NCBI RefSeq assembly: GCF_020883495.1 | Contig: NZ_CP086610.1 | Location: forward strand, 2,461,501 to 2,525,500 | DNA: 64,000 nt | Origin: Shinella zoogloeoides | GTDB taxonomy: Bacteria; Pseudomonadota; Alphaproteobacteria; Rhizobiales; Rhizobiaceae | Reading direction: 5' to 3' | Shown: one piece after another, positions 36,051 through 44,451 of the stretch | Layout of the letters: each line of letters starts with the position of its first letter | Numbering within the stretch: the first letter of the stretch is position 1 | Position numbers and translations under genes: made by a program | The notes under the pieces: generated by a model | Databases searched by the model: none | What the model saw: only the letters and a program-made list of their open reading frames with translations | What the model was told of the DNA's origin: nothing

Positions 36051-36690
36051 TATCGCGGACCCGCTGGTTCTCGACACCAGTGTTCTGATCAACCTCCACG
36101 CCTGCAAATACGGCGAACGGATGCTCGCAGCCATTCCCAACGATATTCTCGTCCCCGAGATTGTGGCTGGAGAACTGGAACACGAGACGAGCCGCAGGAA
36201 CGGGGAGCACGGTTTCCTGTACAGTCTCGTCGCGAATGGAACCGTGACGCTCGCCCGCCTGACCGAGGTGGAGTACGAGATTTTCTACGAACTCACGTCG
36301 ATCGCGCCTTCGCTGGACGATGGCGAAGCGGCAACGATCGCTGTTGCCTCGACCAGAAACTTCGTACCCGTCATCGACGAAAAAAGAGGACGAGCTCGCG
36401 CTCTCGCCAAAGCGCGAGCGGCGGGCTGGTCACTGGATATCTTCCGTCATCCATCCGCGCTTTCCACGCTCGGCGATCAATCCGCCATCGACGCGCTCTA
36501 TCTCGCCCTTCGCGACGGCCGCATGCGAATACCCCCGGAAAGCGCGGATAGCGTGATTGGGATTATTGGTATCGAGCGTTCACGCGATTGCACCTGCCTC
36601 CCCGGCTACCGGGACCGATTTGCAGGGATGCGTAATCGATCCATCGACGTGGAAGCTATCGCCGCCGCAGATCTGGAGGCCGGAGAATGA
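36025..36690 (+). CDS. PIN-like nuclease, last gene of QueC-like operon
   Basis: This 221-residue protein contains LVLDTSVLINLHACKYG, LVPEIVAGELEHE, SLDDGEAATIAVAST and FVPVIDEKRGRARA, whose acidic residues fit the PIN-domain metal site (D, E, D, D order). PIN proteins cut RNA. It overlaps the ImmA-type gene by 26 bases. Pairs of Xre-COG2856 and PIN genes have been predicted as toxin-antitoxin modules. The C-terminal ~60 residues (RSRDCTCLPGYRDRFAGM) are not part of a standard PIN fold. Confidence 0.65.
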   Translation: MSCSSSLINIADPLVLDTSVLINLHACKYGERMLAAIPNDILVPEIVAGELEHETSRRNGEHGFLYSLVANGTVTLARLTEVEYEIFYELTSIAPSLDDGEAATIAVASTRNFVPVIDEKRGRARALAKARAAGWSLDIFRHPSALSTLGDQSAIDALYLALRDGRMRIPPESADSVIGIIGIERSRDCTCLPGYRDRFAGMRNRSIDVEAIAAADLEAGE

Positions 36691-37094
36691 TTGCTCGATC
36701 ATTCGGCCGAATCTGAGTGATCTATTGTGCCGATCTCCGTATGCACAACTCCCCGATCGTAGCCATCAAGGTCGGCTTGAAATGATGAACAGCGAGCTGT
36801 CCATCAAGCTCCGGGGGGCTGCAGGCCTCGTTTCTCGCCAAAGGAGGGCCTTAGAGGGCTATGGAGTAGATAAAGTTGTCTTCTTCACCCGGTGCGGCGC
36901 GCCACCGAACTAATTGATTTGATTGACGTATCAGTCTTTGCTTGATCTCTTACATTGCAGAAATAAGCTAGCACAGTCCTAGCCCAGTCGCATTTTTGCG
37001 TTGGAAAAAACTCAAGCTTTTCAATGCCGGTGAAAACTGTGCGGGACGCCCGTTAGCACAGTCTTAGCGCAGTCGCGCTATCGTAGTAACACCA
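36691..37094. other. Intergenic stretch upstream of the integrase
   Basis: No supported gene. A short frame ending at 36913 shows no family features. The second half is AT-rich and carries two doubled decamers (36969 and 37054) described separately. Confidence 0.5.
36969..37076 (+). repeat. Doubled decamers upstream of int (two copies)
   Basis: 36969-36991 and 37054-37076 each contain TAGCNCAGTC twice in tandem (TAGCACAGTC + TAGC(C/G)CAGTC, 11-base period). The same units recur at 44001-44022 and 44147-44169 beside the tRNA fragment. Clustered direct repeats beside int and att are typical arm-type sites for tyrosine recombinases. Confidence 0.65.
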
Positions 37095-37109
37095 TTGGAA
37101 ACCGGGTTC

Positions 37110-37859
37110 ATGTTACAGCGTACCAAGCAGCCTTTCGTTCTTTTCCAGCGCCCAGGCACGAAAAACTGGTCCATGAGATACAGTTTGGACGGCAAGCAGA
37201 TCAAAAAATCCCTACAAACGCCTGATGAAGCAGAAGCCTTGCGCCTAGCCAATCAGATTTGGCACGAACAGACTTATCGTTTGAAGCAGGGCCTCACCAT
37301 TGACGAGCAGCCTTTCTCGAAGGTGGCGGAAGAATTCATGAAGAAGGTCGAGTTCGAGGCATCCGCCGACGAACGCAGCAAGTATCACCCGATCTATTGG
37401 CCTCCGATCATCCGCCGTTTCCCAATGGCTTATTTCGGCGATAAGCCCATCGACACGATCACGTCGGCCGACCTCGAACGCTATCTGCTATGGCGCAAGA
37501 CCTATTGGACATCTGGCCACGGAACGAAGATCGAGAAAATTCGCTGCGAGCGTAATGGTCGAATCTATAGTCGTGCTGCACCTCGAAAGGTGGCCGCGCT
37601 CAGCACCCTGAATGGCGAGATGGTCATCATTCGCGGTATATTCGAGCAAGCGGCTCGTTGGGGGTATTGTCAGCCACTCGTCATGCCGTCCACGAAAACC
37701 CGCAAACGAGTGGATAACCGTCGCCCGAGCTTCACAGGTACGGAATACAACACATTGCTCCGCGTTTGCGAAAAGCGCATCTATGAGAGCTTTACGGGCG
37801 AAAGACAGGTTCAGGAGAGGTGGCTCGGTTTGTCTGAACAGCTTCGGGCGTTTCGCTAA
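37110..37859 (+). pseudogene. Tyrosine integrase, truncated by IS insertion
   Basis: The 249 remaining residues are an integrase N-terminus: a beta-hairpin arm-binding region (FVLFQRPGTKNWSMRYSLDG) and the helical core-binding domain (FSKVAEEFMKKVEFE, LNGEMVIIRGIFEQAARWGY). The frame stops at 37859 where IS3 sequence begins; the catalytic R...H-x-R...Y domain is absent from the window. An ATG at 37110 is preferred to a TTG at 37095. The upstream decamer repeats and the tRNA fragment at 44226 suggest that this was the island's integrase. Confidence 0.75.
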
Positions 37860-37876
37860 GTGGATTTCCGCCTCGA

Positions 37877-38372
37877 TTATGCCGCCACCATCATTGGTGT
37901 CAGCGCGTTGAAGTAGGCCTGATCCGGCGTCCGCCGGTCAAGGGATGAATGTGGGCGTCTGGTGTTGTAGAAGTTCAGATATCGGCCGATGCCAGCGCGT
38001 GCCTCGGACACAGTCTTGTAGGCATGGAGGTAGACTTCCTCGTATTTGATCGAACGCCAGAGCCGCTCGACGAAGACATTGTCTCGCCACGCACCCTTGC
38101 CATCCATCGAGATGGCGATCTGTGACCTCTTCAGCACGGCGGTGAAGTCGATGGAGGTGAACTGCGATCCCTGGTCGGTATTGAAGATTTCCGGCCTGCC
38201 ATGACGGGCAAGTGCCTCCTCCACCGCCTCGATGCAGAAGGCTGCTTCCATCGTGATCGACAACCGCCATGACAAGACCTTCCGGCTGAACCAGTCCACG
38301 ACGGCGCACAGATAGACAAATCCCCGCGCCATGGGGATGTAGGTCAGGTCCATTGCCCAGACCTGATTGGGG
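37877..38372 (-). pseudogene. IS3-family OrfB transposase, C-terminal half
   Basis: In-frame sequence VWAMDLTYIPMARGFVYLCA, FNTDQGSQFTSIDF, WRDNVFVERLWRSIKYEEVY and YLNFYNTRRPHSSL gives the rve integrase core with its DDE residues. The gene is cut by the IS256 element; its N-terminal half continues at 39791. Removing 38373-39790 and one 8-bp duplication restores LAVTRPNQVWAMDLTYIP in frame. Confidence 0.88.
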
Positions 38373-39790
38373 ATAGCGTCCGTCAAGTTGGTGTAATTTC
38401 GGGTGTAGGACCGGGCCGTCATGATCAGGCGGCTCTGGGTGTAATCTGAAGTGTAGTTTCCTCTTCGATTGTTGGTGGGTTTAGCTCGGCCATTGCCTCG
38501 ACCTGCATGTATCGGCTCAGGAGCTGCCATTCGTCGTTGGCTTCGAGCAGAACCGCGCCGATGAGGCGAACGATGCTGTCCTCGTTGGGGAAGATGCCGA
38601 CGACATCGGCACGGCGCTTGACCTCCTTGTTGAGGCGTTCGAGTGGATTCGTTGAATGTAATTTCGTGCGGTGCTGGGCGGGGAAGGCCATGTAGGCCAG
38701 CACGTCGGCTTCGGCATTGTCCATGAAGGTACCGAGCTTGGGCCATCTGGCGCGGAGCTGGTCGGCGACATGCCGCCAGGTCTGCACGGCATTGTCATGG
38801 TCGGGCTGGATGAAAGCCTGACGGATCGCGGCGGCGACCATGGTGTGCTGGCCCTTGGGAACGTAGGCCAGCGCATTGCGTGTCGCATGAACACGGCAGC
38901 GCTGCCATGTCGCGCTGAGGATACGGGTAATGGCCGCTTTCAGCCCTTCATGGGCATCGGAGATGACCAGCTTGACGCCGGTGAGGCCTCGGCGGACCAG
39001 ATCACGCAGGAAGCTCGTCCAGAACGGCTCGGCTTCGGAGGGGCCGATGTGCAGGCCGACAATCTCCCTCTTCCCGTCCGTGTTGACCGCCACCGCGATT
39101 ATCGCCGCCACCGACACGATGCGACCGCCCTCACGCACCTTCAGATAGGTGGCGTCGAGCCAGAGGTATGGCCAGTCACCGGAAAGGGGGCGCTTGAGGA
39201 AGGCGTTCACCCGCTCGTCGATATCCTTGCACAGCTTGGAGACGGAGGATTTGGAGATGCCGGTCATGCCCATGGCCTGCACCAGCTCATCGACCTTGCG
39301 CGTCGAGACGCCGTTGATCCACGCCTCCTGGATCACGGCCACCAGCGCCTTCTCCACCATCTTCCTCGGCTCCAGAAAGCCGGGAAAGTAGGCTCCCTGT
39401 CGCATCTTCGGTATCTTCAGGTTCAGCGTGCCGAGCCGGGTGTCGAGCGAGCGGTCGCGGTAGCCGTTGCGCCATGTCTGGCGGCTGTCGCCACGTTCAT
39501 AGCGCCCAGCGCCGATCAGGCCATCAACATCGGCTTCCATGATCAGTTGCAGCACGCTTTCGGCAATCGTGCGCAGAAAATCGCTATCGCCACTCTTCGC
39601 GGCAAGCTCGGAAAGAGCTAATCTGTCGTCGGTCATCGGGGTTCCTTTCGGCTGGTTGAAGCTTTGCAACTCCACCTTCTCCGACAGGCCCGGTGCCCAC
39701 CTTGCGCTCAACGAATTCGGCAGCTCATTCTCCACCGCCGTTTCCACCTCAATGCGCCTCCGAAATTACACCACGTGCGCGGACGCTACC
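38373..39790 (-). mobile_element. IS256-family element inserted in IS3 orfB
   Basis: A 1,418-bp element with imperfect inverted ends (GATAGCGTCCG left, GGTAGCGTCCG on the complement of the right end; both followed within 20 bases by TGGTGTAATTTCG). It is flanked by the 8-bp target duplication TGATTGGG (38365-38372, 39791-39798). It holds one transposase gene. Confidence 0.9.
38425..39636 (-). CDS. IS256-family transposase
   Basis: This 403-residue protein contains IMEADVDGLIGAGRYERGDS, NGYRDRSLDTRLGTLNLKIP, the first catalytic Asp in YLWLDATYLKVR, VISDAHEGLKAAI, QRCRVHATRNALAYVPK and the last acidic region TNPLERLNKEVKRR, all standard for the Mutator/IS256 class. The start at 39636 has GAAAGGA upstream. 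It looks intact. Confidence 0.92.
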   Translation of the reverse strand: MTDDRLALSELAAKSGDSDFLRTIAESVLQLIMEADVDGLIGAGRYERGDSRQTWRNGYRDRSLDTRLGTLNLKIPKMRQGAYFPGFLEPRKMVEKALVAVIQEAWINGVSTRKVDELVQAMGMTGISKSSVSKLCKDIDERVNAFLKRPLSGDWPYLWLDATYLKVREGGRIVSVAAIIAVAVNTDGKREIVGLHIGPSEAEPFWTSFLRDLVRRGLTGVKLVISDAHEGLKAAITRILSATWQRCRVHATRNALAYVPKGQHTMVAAAIRQAFIQPDHDNAVQTWRHVADQLRARWPKLGTFMDNAEADVLAYMAFPAQHRTKLHSTNPLERLNKEVKRRADVVGIFPNEDSIVRLIGAVLLEANDEWQLLSRYMQVEAMAELNPPTIEEETTLQITPRAA

Positions 39791-40049
39791 TGATTGGGCC
39801 GGGTGACTGCCAGCTTTCGTAGGAGGTAGGGATAAATTTTGTGCCCTGGCGCTGGTTTCGAGGTGTTCGGGCGGCGGTAGATCGCCTCGATGCCCATCTT
39901 CTTCATCAGCGTGGCGACGTGTCGCCGCCCGGTCTCCAGACCTTCTCCTCTCAAGAGCCCTTGCAACATCCGACTTCCGGCAAAGGGGTAGTCGAGATGC
40001 AATTCGTCAATCCGGCGCATAAGGGCCAGATCGCCGTCAGACACCGGAT
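39791..40049 (-). pseudogene. IS3-family OrfB transposase, N-terminal half
   Basis: The sequence PVSDGDLALMRRIDELHLDY, RMLQGLLRGEGLETGRRHVA and MGIEAIYRRPNTSKP is the HTH_21-type N-terminus of IS3 OrfB. It is cut on one side by IS256 and on the other, at 40050, by the end of the IS21 element, which removed the true start and the orfA gene. Confidence 0.85.
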
Positions 40050-40161
40050 TGTTGATTGCCACTGAGAACTGACCCGGCGTGGCCTGATATTTCCATTGAG
40101 AATTGACCCATGTTCCAACCTTCCCTCGCATGTTTTCAGCGGGGGCTATGGAGTGATCGAC

Positions 40162-41688
40162 ATGGCGTTATTGAGCGTGATCCGACGCTGGCATTTTCGA
40201 GAAGAACTATCGATCCGGGAGATTTGCCGCAGGACTGGCCTGTCCCGGAATACCATCCGCAAATACCTGCGCCTGGACGGCGTGGAGCCGAAGTTCAAAG
40301 TCCCGGAGCGGCCAAGCAAGCTTGATCCTTTTGCTGATCGGTTGTCTGCCTGGCTGAAGAGCGAATCCAAGAAGAACCGCAAGCAGAAGCGGACGATGAA
40401 GCAGTTGCATGCCGATCTGATGAGCCTTGGCTACGAGGGCTCCTACAATCGGGTTGCGGCATTTGCTCGGGAATGGCGTGATGATCGGCAGAGAGAATTG
40501 CAGACGACGGGCCGCGGGACATATGTGCCCCTGGCGTTTGACCCCGGCGAAGCCTTCCAGTTCGATTGGTCGGAAGATTGGGCCATCATCGGCAATGAGC
40601 GCACCAAACTGCAGGTGGCGCACACGAAGCTGAGCTACAGCCGCGCCTTCATCGTTCGGGCCTATCTCCTGCAGACGCATGAGATGCTGTTCGATGCCCA
40701 TAATCATGCATTCCGGGTCTTCGGCGGCATCCCCGGCCGCGGAATCTACGACAACATGCGCACGGCGATCGACAAGGTCGGCCGCGGGAAAGAGCGCGAC
40801 GTCAATGTCCGTTTCCTGGCGATGGCCAGTCACTACGTATTCGAGCCGGAGTTCTGCAATCCCGCGTCTGGTTGGGAGAAAGGGCAGGTCGAGAAGAATG
40901 TTCAGGATGCGCGTCATCGCTTCTTCCAACCTGTTCCGCGCTTTCCATCATTGGATGCCCTGAACGACTGGCTGGAGCTTCGGTGCAAGGAATTCTGGGC
41001 AAAGACCCCACACGGACAGATGCGCGGCACCATTGCCGACATCTGGGCTGAGGAAGCTTTGGCATTGATGCCTGTTACCCGTCCGTTCGACGGCTTCGTG
41101 GAGTATACGAAGCGGGTCACGCCAACCTGCCTCGTCCATCTGGAGCGCAATCGCTACAGCGTGCCGGCATCCTTCGCCAATCGACCGGTGAGCCTGCGGG
41201 TCTATCCGGATCGTGTCGTGGTTGCTGCGGAAGGCCAGATCGTCTGCGAGCATCGTCGCGTCATCGATCGCTCTCACGACCGACCGGGACAGACGATCTA
41301 CGACTGGCGGCACTATCTGGCGGTCGTGCAACGCAAGCCAGGCGCGCTTCGCAACGGTGCACCCTTTGCCGAGCTACCGGACGCGTTCCGGACCTTGCAG
41401 CAATACCTCCTGAAGAAGCCGGGTGGCGACCGCGAGATGGTCGATATCCTGGCCCTTGTTCTCCAGCACGACGAACAGGCCGTGCTATCGGCGGTCGACA
41501 TGGCGCTGAAGTCCGGCGTCCCCACGAAGACCCACGTGCTGAACCTGCTGCATCGCCTCGTCGACGGCAAATCCTTCACACCGCCCACCATCGATGCACC
41601 TCAGGCCCTGACGCTCGTCAACGAGCCCAAGGCCAATGTCGAACGATACGATGCGCTGAGAAAGACGGAGGCCCGCCATGCGTCATAA
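40162..41688 (+). CDS. istA: IS21 transposase IstA
   Basis: This 508-residue protein starts [20 protein letters not shown] with an HTH ([20 protein letters not shown]) and has the rve core: [27 protein letters not shown] and [14 protein letters not shown]. It continues with a Mu-type C-terminal region ([19 protein letters not shown]). The start at 40162 is favoured by GGAG upstream and by homologues beginning at the same point. It overlaps istB by 11 bases. Confidence 0.92.
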   Translation: MALLSVIRRWHFREELSIREICRRTGLSRNTIRKYLRLDGVEPKFKVPERPSKLDPFADRLSAWLKSESKKNRKQKRTMKQLHADLMSLGYEGSYNRVAAFAREWRDDRQRELQTTGRGTYVPLAFDPGEAFQFDWSEDWAIIGNERTKLQVAHTKLSYSRAFIVRAYLLQTHEMLFDAHNHAFRVFGGIPGRGIYDNMRTAIDKVGRGKERDVNVRFLAMASHYVFEPEFCNPASGWEKGQVEKNVQDARHRFFQPVPRFPSLDALNDWLELRCKEFWAKTPHGQMRGTIADIWAEEALALMPVTRPFDGFVEYTKRVTPTCLVHLERNRYSVPASFANRPVSLRVYPDRVVVAAEGQIVCEHRRVIDRSHDRPGQTIYDWRHYLAVVQRKPGALRNGAPFAELPDAFRTLQQYLLKKPGGDREMVDILALVLQHDEQAVLSAVDMALKSGVPTKTHVLNLLHRLVDGKSFTPPTIDAPQALTLVNEPKANVERYDALRKTEARHAS

Positions 41689-42490
41689 TCCAGCAAGCGG
41701 CGCTGTCGTCATCATGCTGCGGCAACTGAAGATGCACGGCATGGCCCAGGCCGTCGGCGAACTCACCGAGCAGGGATCGCCGGCATTCGAGGCGGCAATC
41801 CCGATCCTGTCGCAGCTCCTCAAGGCGGAGACCGCGGAACGTGAAGTTCGATCGACGGCCTACCAGCTCAAGACGGCACGCTTTCCAGCCTATCGTGACC
41901 TGAACGGCTTCGACTTCACCAGCAGTGAGATCAACGAGGCGCTGGCCCGTCAGCTTCATCGCTGCGACTTCCTGGACGACGCCAACAACATTGTCCTGGT
42001 CGGCGGTCCCGGCACGGGCAAGACGCATATCGCCACGGCCATCGGTGTCCAGGCCATCGAACATCATCACAAGCGGGTTCGGTTCTTCTCGACCGTGGAA
42101 CTGGTCAACGCGCTCGAGCAGGAGAAGTCCCAAGGTCGCTCAGGCCAGATCGCCAACCGCCTGGCACACTCCGATCTCGTCATCCTCGACGAGCTCGGTT
42201 ATCTGCCGTTCAGTGCTTCAGGCGGTGCGATGCTGTTCCATCTGCTGAGCAAGCTCTATGAGCACACGAGCGTCATCATCACCACCAACCTGAGCTTCAG
42301 CGAATGGGCCAGTGTCTTCGGCGATGCCAAGATGACAACCGCGCTGCTCGACCGGCTCACCCATCATTGCCACATCCTCGAGACCGGCAACGACAGCTTC
42401 CGCTTCAAGAACAGCTCCGCGCACGACACCAAAACGACAAAGGAGAAAACGAGGAACTTGACCACGACCGCAGAGCCGAAACATACCTAA
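41678..42490 (+). CDS. istB: IS21 helper ATPase IstB
   Basis: This 270-residue DnaC-like AAA+ ATPase has Walker [15 protein letters not shown], Walker [17 protein letters not shown] and sensor region [20 protein letters not shown]. IstB directs IstA to the target DNA. The start overlaps istA, as usual. The gene looks intact. Confidence 0.93.
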   Translation: MRHNPASGAVVIMLRQLKMHGMAQAVGELTEQGSPAFEAAIPILSQLLKAETAEREVRSTAYQLKTARFPAYRDLNGFDFTSSEINEALARQLHRCDFLDDANNIVLVGGPGTGKTHIATAIGVQAIEHHHKRVRFFSTVELVNALEQEKSQGRSGQIANRLAHSDLVILDELGYLPFSASGGAMLFHLLSKLYEHTSVIITTNLSFSEWASVFGDAKMTTALLDRLTHHCHILETGNDSFRFKNSSAHDTKTTKEKTRNLTTTAEPKHT

Positions 42491-42545
42491 TAAGCGGGTC
42501 AATTCTCGGTGGAAACGCCGGGTCAGTTCTCAGTGGCAATCAACA

Positions 42546-42733
42546 ATATTGTCGAGAATATCGATGGGAATGTCGTCCCGGGTGGACTGGCACGCGGCTC
42601 TCACGAGGTCCTCCCGGTGCGGCGAATACTCGGGATCCGTCAGCAGATCGTTGGGCTCGGAGAAGACCCGGTACAGGTCGCCAACGATCTGCCGAACCTG
42701 GGTACTTTCGAAGAAGTTGTCGAAGTCGGGCAT
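42546..42733 (-). pseudogene. Gene fragment cut by IS21
   Basis: A start at 42733 opens MPDFDNFFESTQVRQIVGDL, continuing through RVFSEPNDLLTDPEYSPHRE. The frame runs into the IS21 end after about 60 residues. The remainder is not found on the other side of the IS. No family recognised. Confidence 0.55.
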
Positions 42734-42917
42734 CGGTTTGGCCTCTGGTGGCGATCTGGAACGATGGCATAACGGGCAGAATTCCCGCGCCCGCAAGTCT
42801 TTTCAACCGCCGGGTCTTGGCATGGAGCATTCGCCGGGCCGATGAACGGCTTGGCTGCGGCGGTAAGGCTCATGTTCTCGATGCTGCCGGTTCGCCTTTC
42901 GTGGCTGTGATTGCCGA

Positions 42918-43409
42918 TCAGGGCTTCGAGGGGGAGGCTTTTTCCAGCCGCTGAACGGCTTTCGCGTCGGAAGCCGTTTTGTGCAGCGTGTCCCAATCGT
43001 CAGGTGGATTGCCGTCGTCCAGCATTCCCTTGAACACTTTGTACGCGTCCGCTTTGGACCCATAGGTCCGCAAGGTGTTCTCGTCGTTCACCCAGGCAAA
43101 GATGATGACCTTGCTGGCGCTGCTGTACCGGAAGAACAGCCGGAAACGGCCATTGCCGAACTTGGCGCGGAACCAGTGCTTGCGATCATCGCCGAGGGTC
43201 GAGCCTTGGCGATACATGGCGGCTGTCGGGTCCGATGGCACCGTGACGGTGACGAGTTGGACCAACGCGGCGAGCAGCTTGGCGTCGGCGGATTTCTGAT
43301 ATTCGCCCGGCTTCTTTGCCTTGAGCGTGTCGACCGCCTCGATCAGCTTTTCCCACTGATCGAGGAAGAGAGGGTGTGCGAGGACGGTCCAGCCGTTGAT
43401 CGTCAGCAT
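42918..43409 (-). CDS. yhaV: YhaV-type toxin (endoribonuclease)
   Basis: This 163-residue protein (MLTINGWTVLAHPLFLDQWE at the start, GDDRKHWFRAKFGNGRFRLF in the middle, VIIFAWVNDENTLRTYGSK later) matches YhaV, a RelE-superfamily ribosome-associated RNase. The start at 43409 lies next to the stop of the prlF gene. In the known system YhaV is neutralised by PrlF. Confidence 0.88.
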   Translation of the reverse strand: MLTINGWTVLAHPLFLDQWEKLIEAVDTLKAKKPGEYQKSADAKLLAALVQLVTVTVPSDPTAAMYRQGSTLGDDRKHWFRAKFGNGRFRLFFRYSSASKVIIFAWVNDENTLRTYGSKADAYKVFKGMLDDGNPPDDWDTLHKTASDAKAVQRLEKASPSKP

Positions 43410-43410
43410 G

Positions 43411-43746
43411 TCAGATCGAGACGTCTCCCTCGATCTCAGCATCGAGATCGACCGTCATGCCCGCCGTCAGGGCGACAGCCCGGTCCAGCAGGGCTTTCGG
43501 GAACGGCTGGACAGACTTCTCGGGGTTCTTCGCCATATCCTGAGCAAGGAATTCGAGAAAGCGGTCGATTACGGGATCGGCAGTTTCTTCCACTTCCGCC
43601 TTCTGGACATAGACGCGACGGTGCTCATCTACGAAAAAGGCAATGCGCCCGCCATAATCGACACCCAGCGCCTGCCGAACAGACTTCGGCACGGTAGTCT
43701 GTCCCTTGGCGGTGATCGTGCTTTCTTCTTTTAGTAGTGCTCCCAT
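43411..43746 (-). CDS. prlF: PrlF-type antitoxin (AbrB fold)
   Basis: This 111-residue protein has an N-terminal AbrB/SpoVT swapped-hairpin pattern (ESTITAKGQTTVPKSVRQAL) and a helical C-terminus with VIDRFLEFLAQDMAKNPE, as in PrlF/SohA. GGAGG precedes the ATG. It binds the toxin and represses the operon. The palindrome at 43778 is its probable operator. Confidence 0.88.
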   Translation of the reverse strand: MGALLKEESTITAKGQTTVPKSVRQALGVDYGGRIAFFVDEHRRVYVQKAEVEETADPVIDRFLEFLAQDMAKNPEKSVQPFPKALLDRAVALTAGMTVDLDAEIEGDVSI

Positions 43747-43777
43747 AGCGAGCCTCCAAAAATCCTTCAGGCGGAAT

Positions 43778-43795
43778 GTAAGGAGTAATCCTTAC
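43778..43795. promoter_or_regulatory. Palindromic operator of prlF-yhaV
   Basis: GTAAGGA and TCCTTAC are separated by four bases and lie 32 bases upstream of the prlF start, the expected place for autoregulation by the AbrB-type antitoxin. Confidence 0.6.
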
Positions 43796-43858
43796 AAAAT
43801 CAAGGAATGCTTGTAGCCTCTCGACCCGGCCGGTGACGCTCTTGTGTTACAGGTTGCC

Positions 43859-43996
43859 ATGCTACCCACCAGATACAGCAGCGCGAAGCAGATCACGCGT
43901 CAGCTGGACGAGGCAGTCGTCGCCAAGTTTCACGAAACCGGCAAGAGCTGGCAGGGGCGAATGAACGAGACACTGAGAAAAGCCGCGAGCCTGTAA
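43859..43996 (+). CDS. BrnA-like antitoxin, short or truncated
   Basis: This 45-residue frame (MLPTRYSSAKQITRQLDEAV, then VAKFHETGKSWQGRMNETLR) resembles the C-terminal ribbon-helix-helix part of BrnA antitoxins (LDxxVVxxFxxxGxxWQxRMN). Full BrnA is ~80-100 residues and is preceded by the BrnT toxin; neither is present, so this is probably a remnant. It lies between prlF and the decamer repeats. Confidence 0.5.
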   Translation: MLPTRYSSAKQITRQLDEAVVAKFHETGKSWQGRMNETLRKAASL

Positions 43997-44000
43997 AACT

Positions 44001-44169
44001 TAGCGCAGTCGCAGCGCAGTTGAAATATGCCTCCTGTAAGATCAATAACCTATAACCAATTTCTACCAATTCCGATGACGCGGATTTGCCGTGCTAAAAT
44101 TTTCTGTACTGAGCTAATTTCCCCTCGACCGCAGAGGAGCGCAAGGTAGCGCAGTTCTAGTCCAGTTTC
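44001..44169 (+). repeat. Doubled decamers beside the attachment site (two copies)
   Basis: 44001-44022 (TAGCGCAGTC + CAGCGCAGTT) and 44147-44169 (TAGCGCAGTT + TAGTCCAGTT) are variants of the repeats upstream of int at 36969 and 37054. They lie 60-260 bases from the tRNA fragment on the element side. Confidence 0.6.
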
Positions 44170-44225
44170 GAGCGCGCATCATATACAACAATAGCTTAGA
44201 ACCATAGATAACCAATTCCGATTCC

Positions 44226-44260
44226 AAAGGTCACAGGTTCGAATCCTGTCGGGTGCGCCA
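44226..44260 (+). other. 3' tRNA fragment, probable attachment site (attR)
   Basis: The bases form a T-arm (ACAGGTTCGAATCCTGT, 5-bp stem) followed by the 3' acceptor strand CGGGTGC, G and CCA. The 5' acceptor, D-arm and anticodon arm are absent, so this is not a gene. The acceptor sequence would suit a tRNA beginning GCACCCG, perhaps tRNA-Arg. Such fragments are left at one end of elements integrated into tRNA genes. Confidence 0.75.
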
Positions 44261-44451
44261 TTAAATTCCACCATTTGTGGATATCTCGACAACCGCTAGA
44301 ACTCTCTCGGAGTGAGACAGATGCGTTGACCTGTTCCCGCAAGCTCATATGACCGCGGGGCAGTATCTAGGAAAATACGGCATCCGCCCGAATATCTGAA
44401 ATCCGAGCATCTGAGCGCACGCATGCTTTAAGGGAGGCTGTACGCCCTTCC

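Larger units (their letters stand above)
40050..42545 (+). mobile_element. IS21-family element
   Basis: The 2,496-bp element has 30-bp perfect inverted ends (40050-40079 and 42516-42545, beginning TGTTGATTGCCACTGAGAAC) and additional subterminal copies of the GAGAA(C/T)TGACCC unit, as in IS21. It encodes istA and istB. The flanks (GGAT left, ATAT right) show no target duplication and belong to unrelated genes. Confidence 0.9.
43997..44451. other. Right boundary region of the island
   Basis: No gene. It holds two doubled decamers (44001, 44147), a repeated block ATAACC(T/A)...ACCAATTCCGAT (around 44050-44082 and 44205-44222) and the tRNA 3' fragment. Bases 44261-44451 show nothing recognisable; the chromosomal backbone probably begins here. 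Confidence 0.55.

Noticed and set aside
32919..36690. Qat defence system
   Set aside because: The QueC-like gene suggested it, but no QatA-type ATPase or TatD-like QatD gene is adjacent.
32919..36690. Type IV CBASS
   Set aside because: No CD-NTase or OGG/TGT-like genes are present in the window.
36557..36913. 118-codon frame after the PIN-like gene
   Set aside because: It largely overlaps the PIN-like gene in another frame, has no ribosome-binding site and no recognisable motif.
27107..42545. Composite transposon formed by the ISs
   Set aside because: The elements belong to four different families (IS66, IS256, IS3, IS21), so no matching pair can mobilise the genes between them.
44205..44260. 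Complete tRNA gene
   Set aside because: Only the T-arm and 3' acceptor strand are present; no D-arm, anticodon arm or 5' acceptor strand can be formed from the upstream bases.
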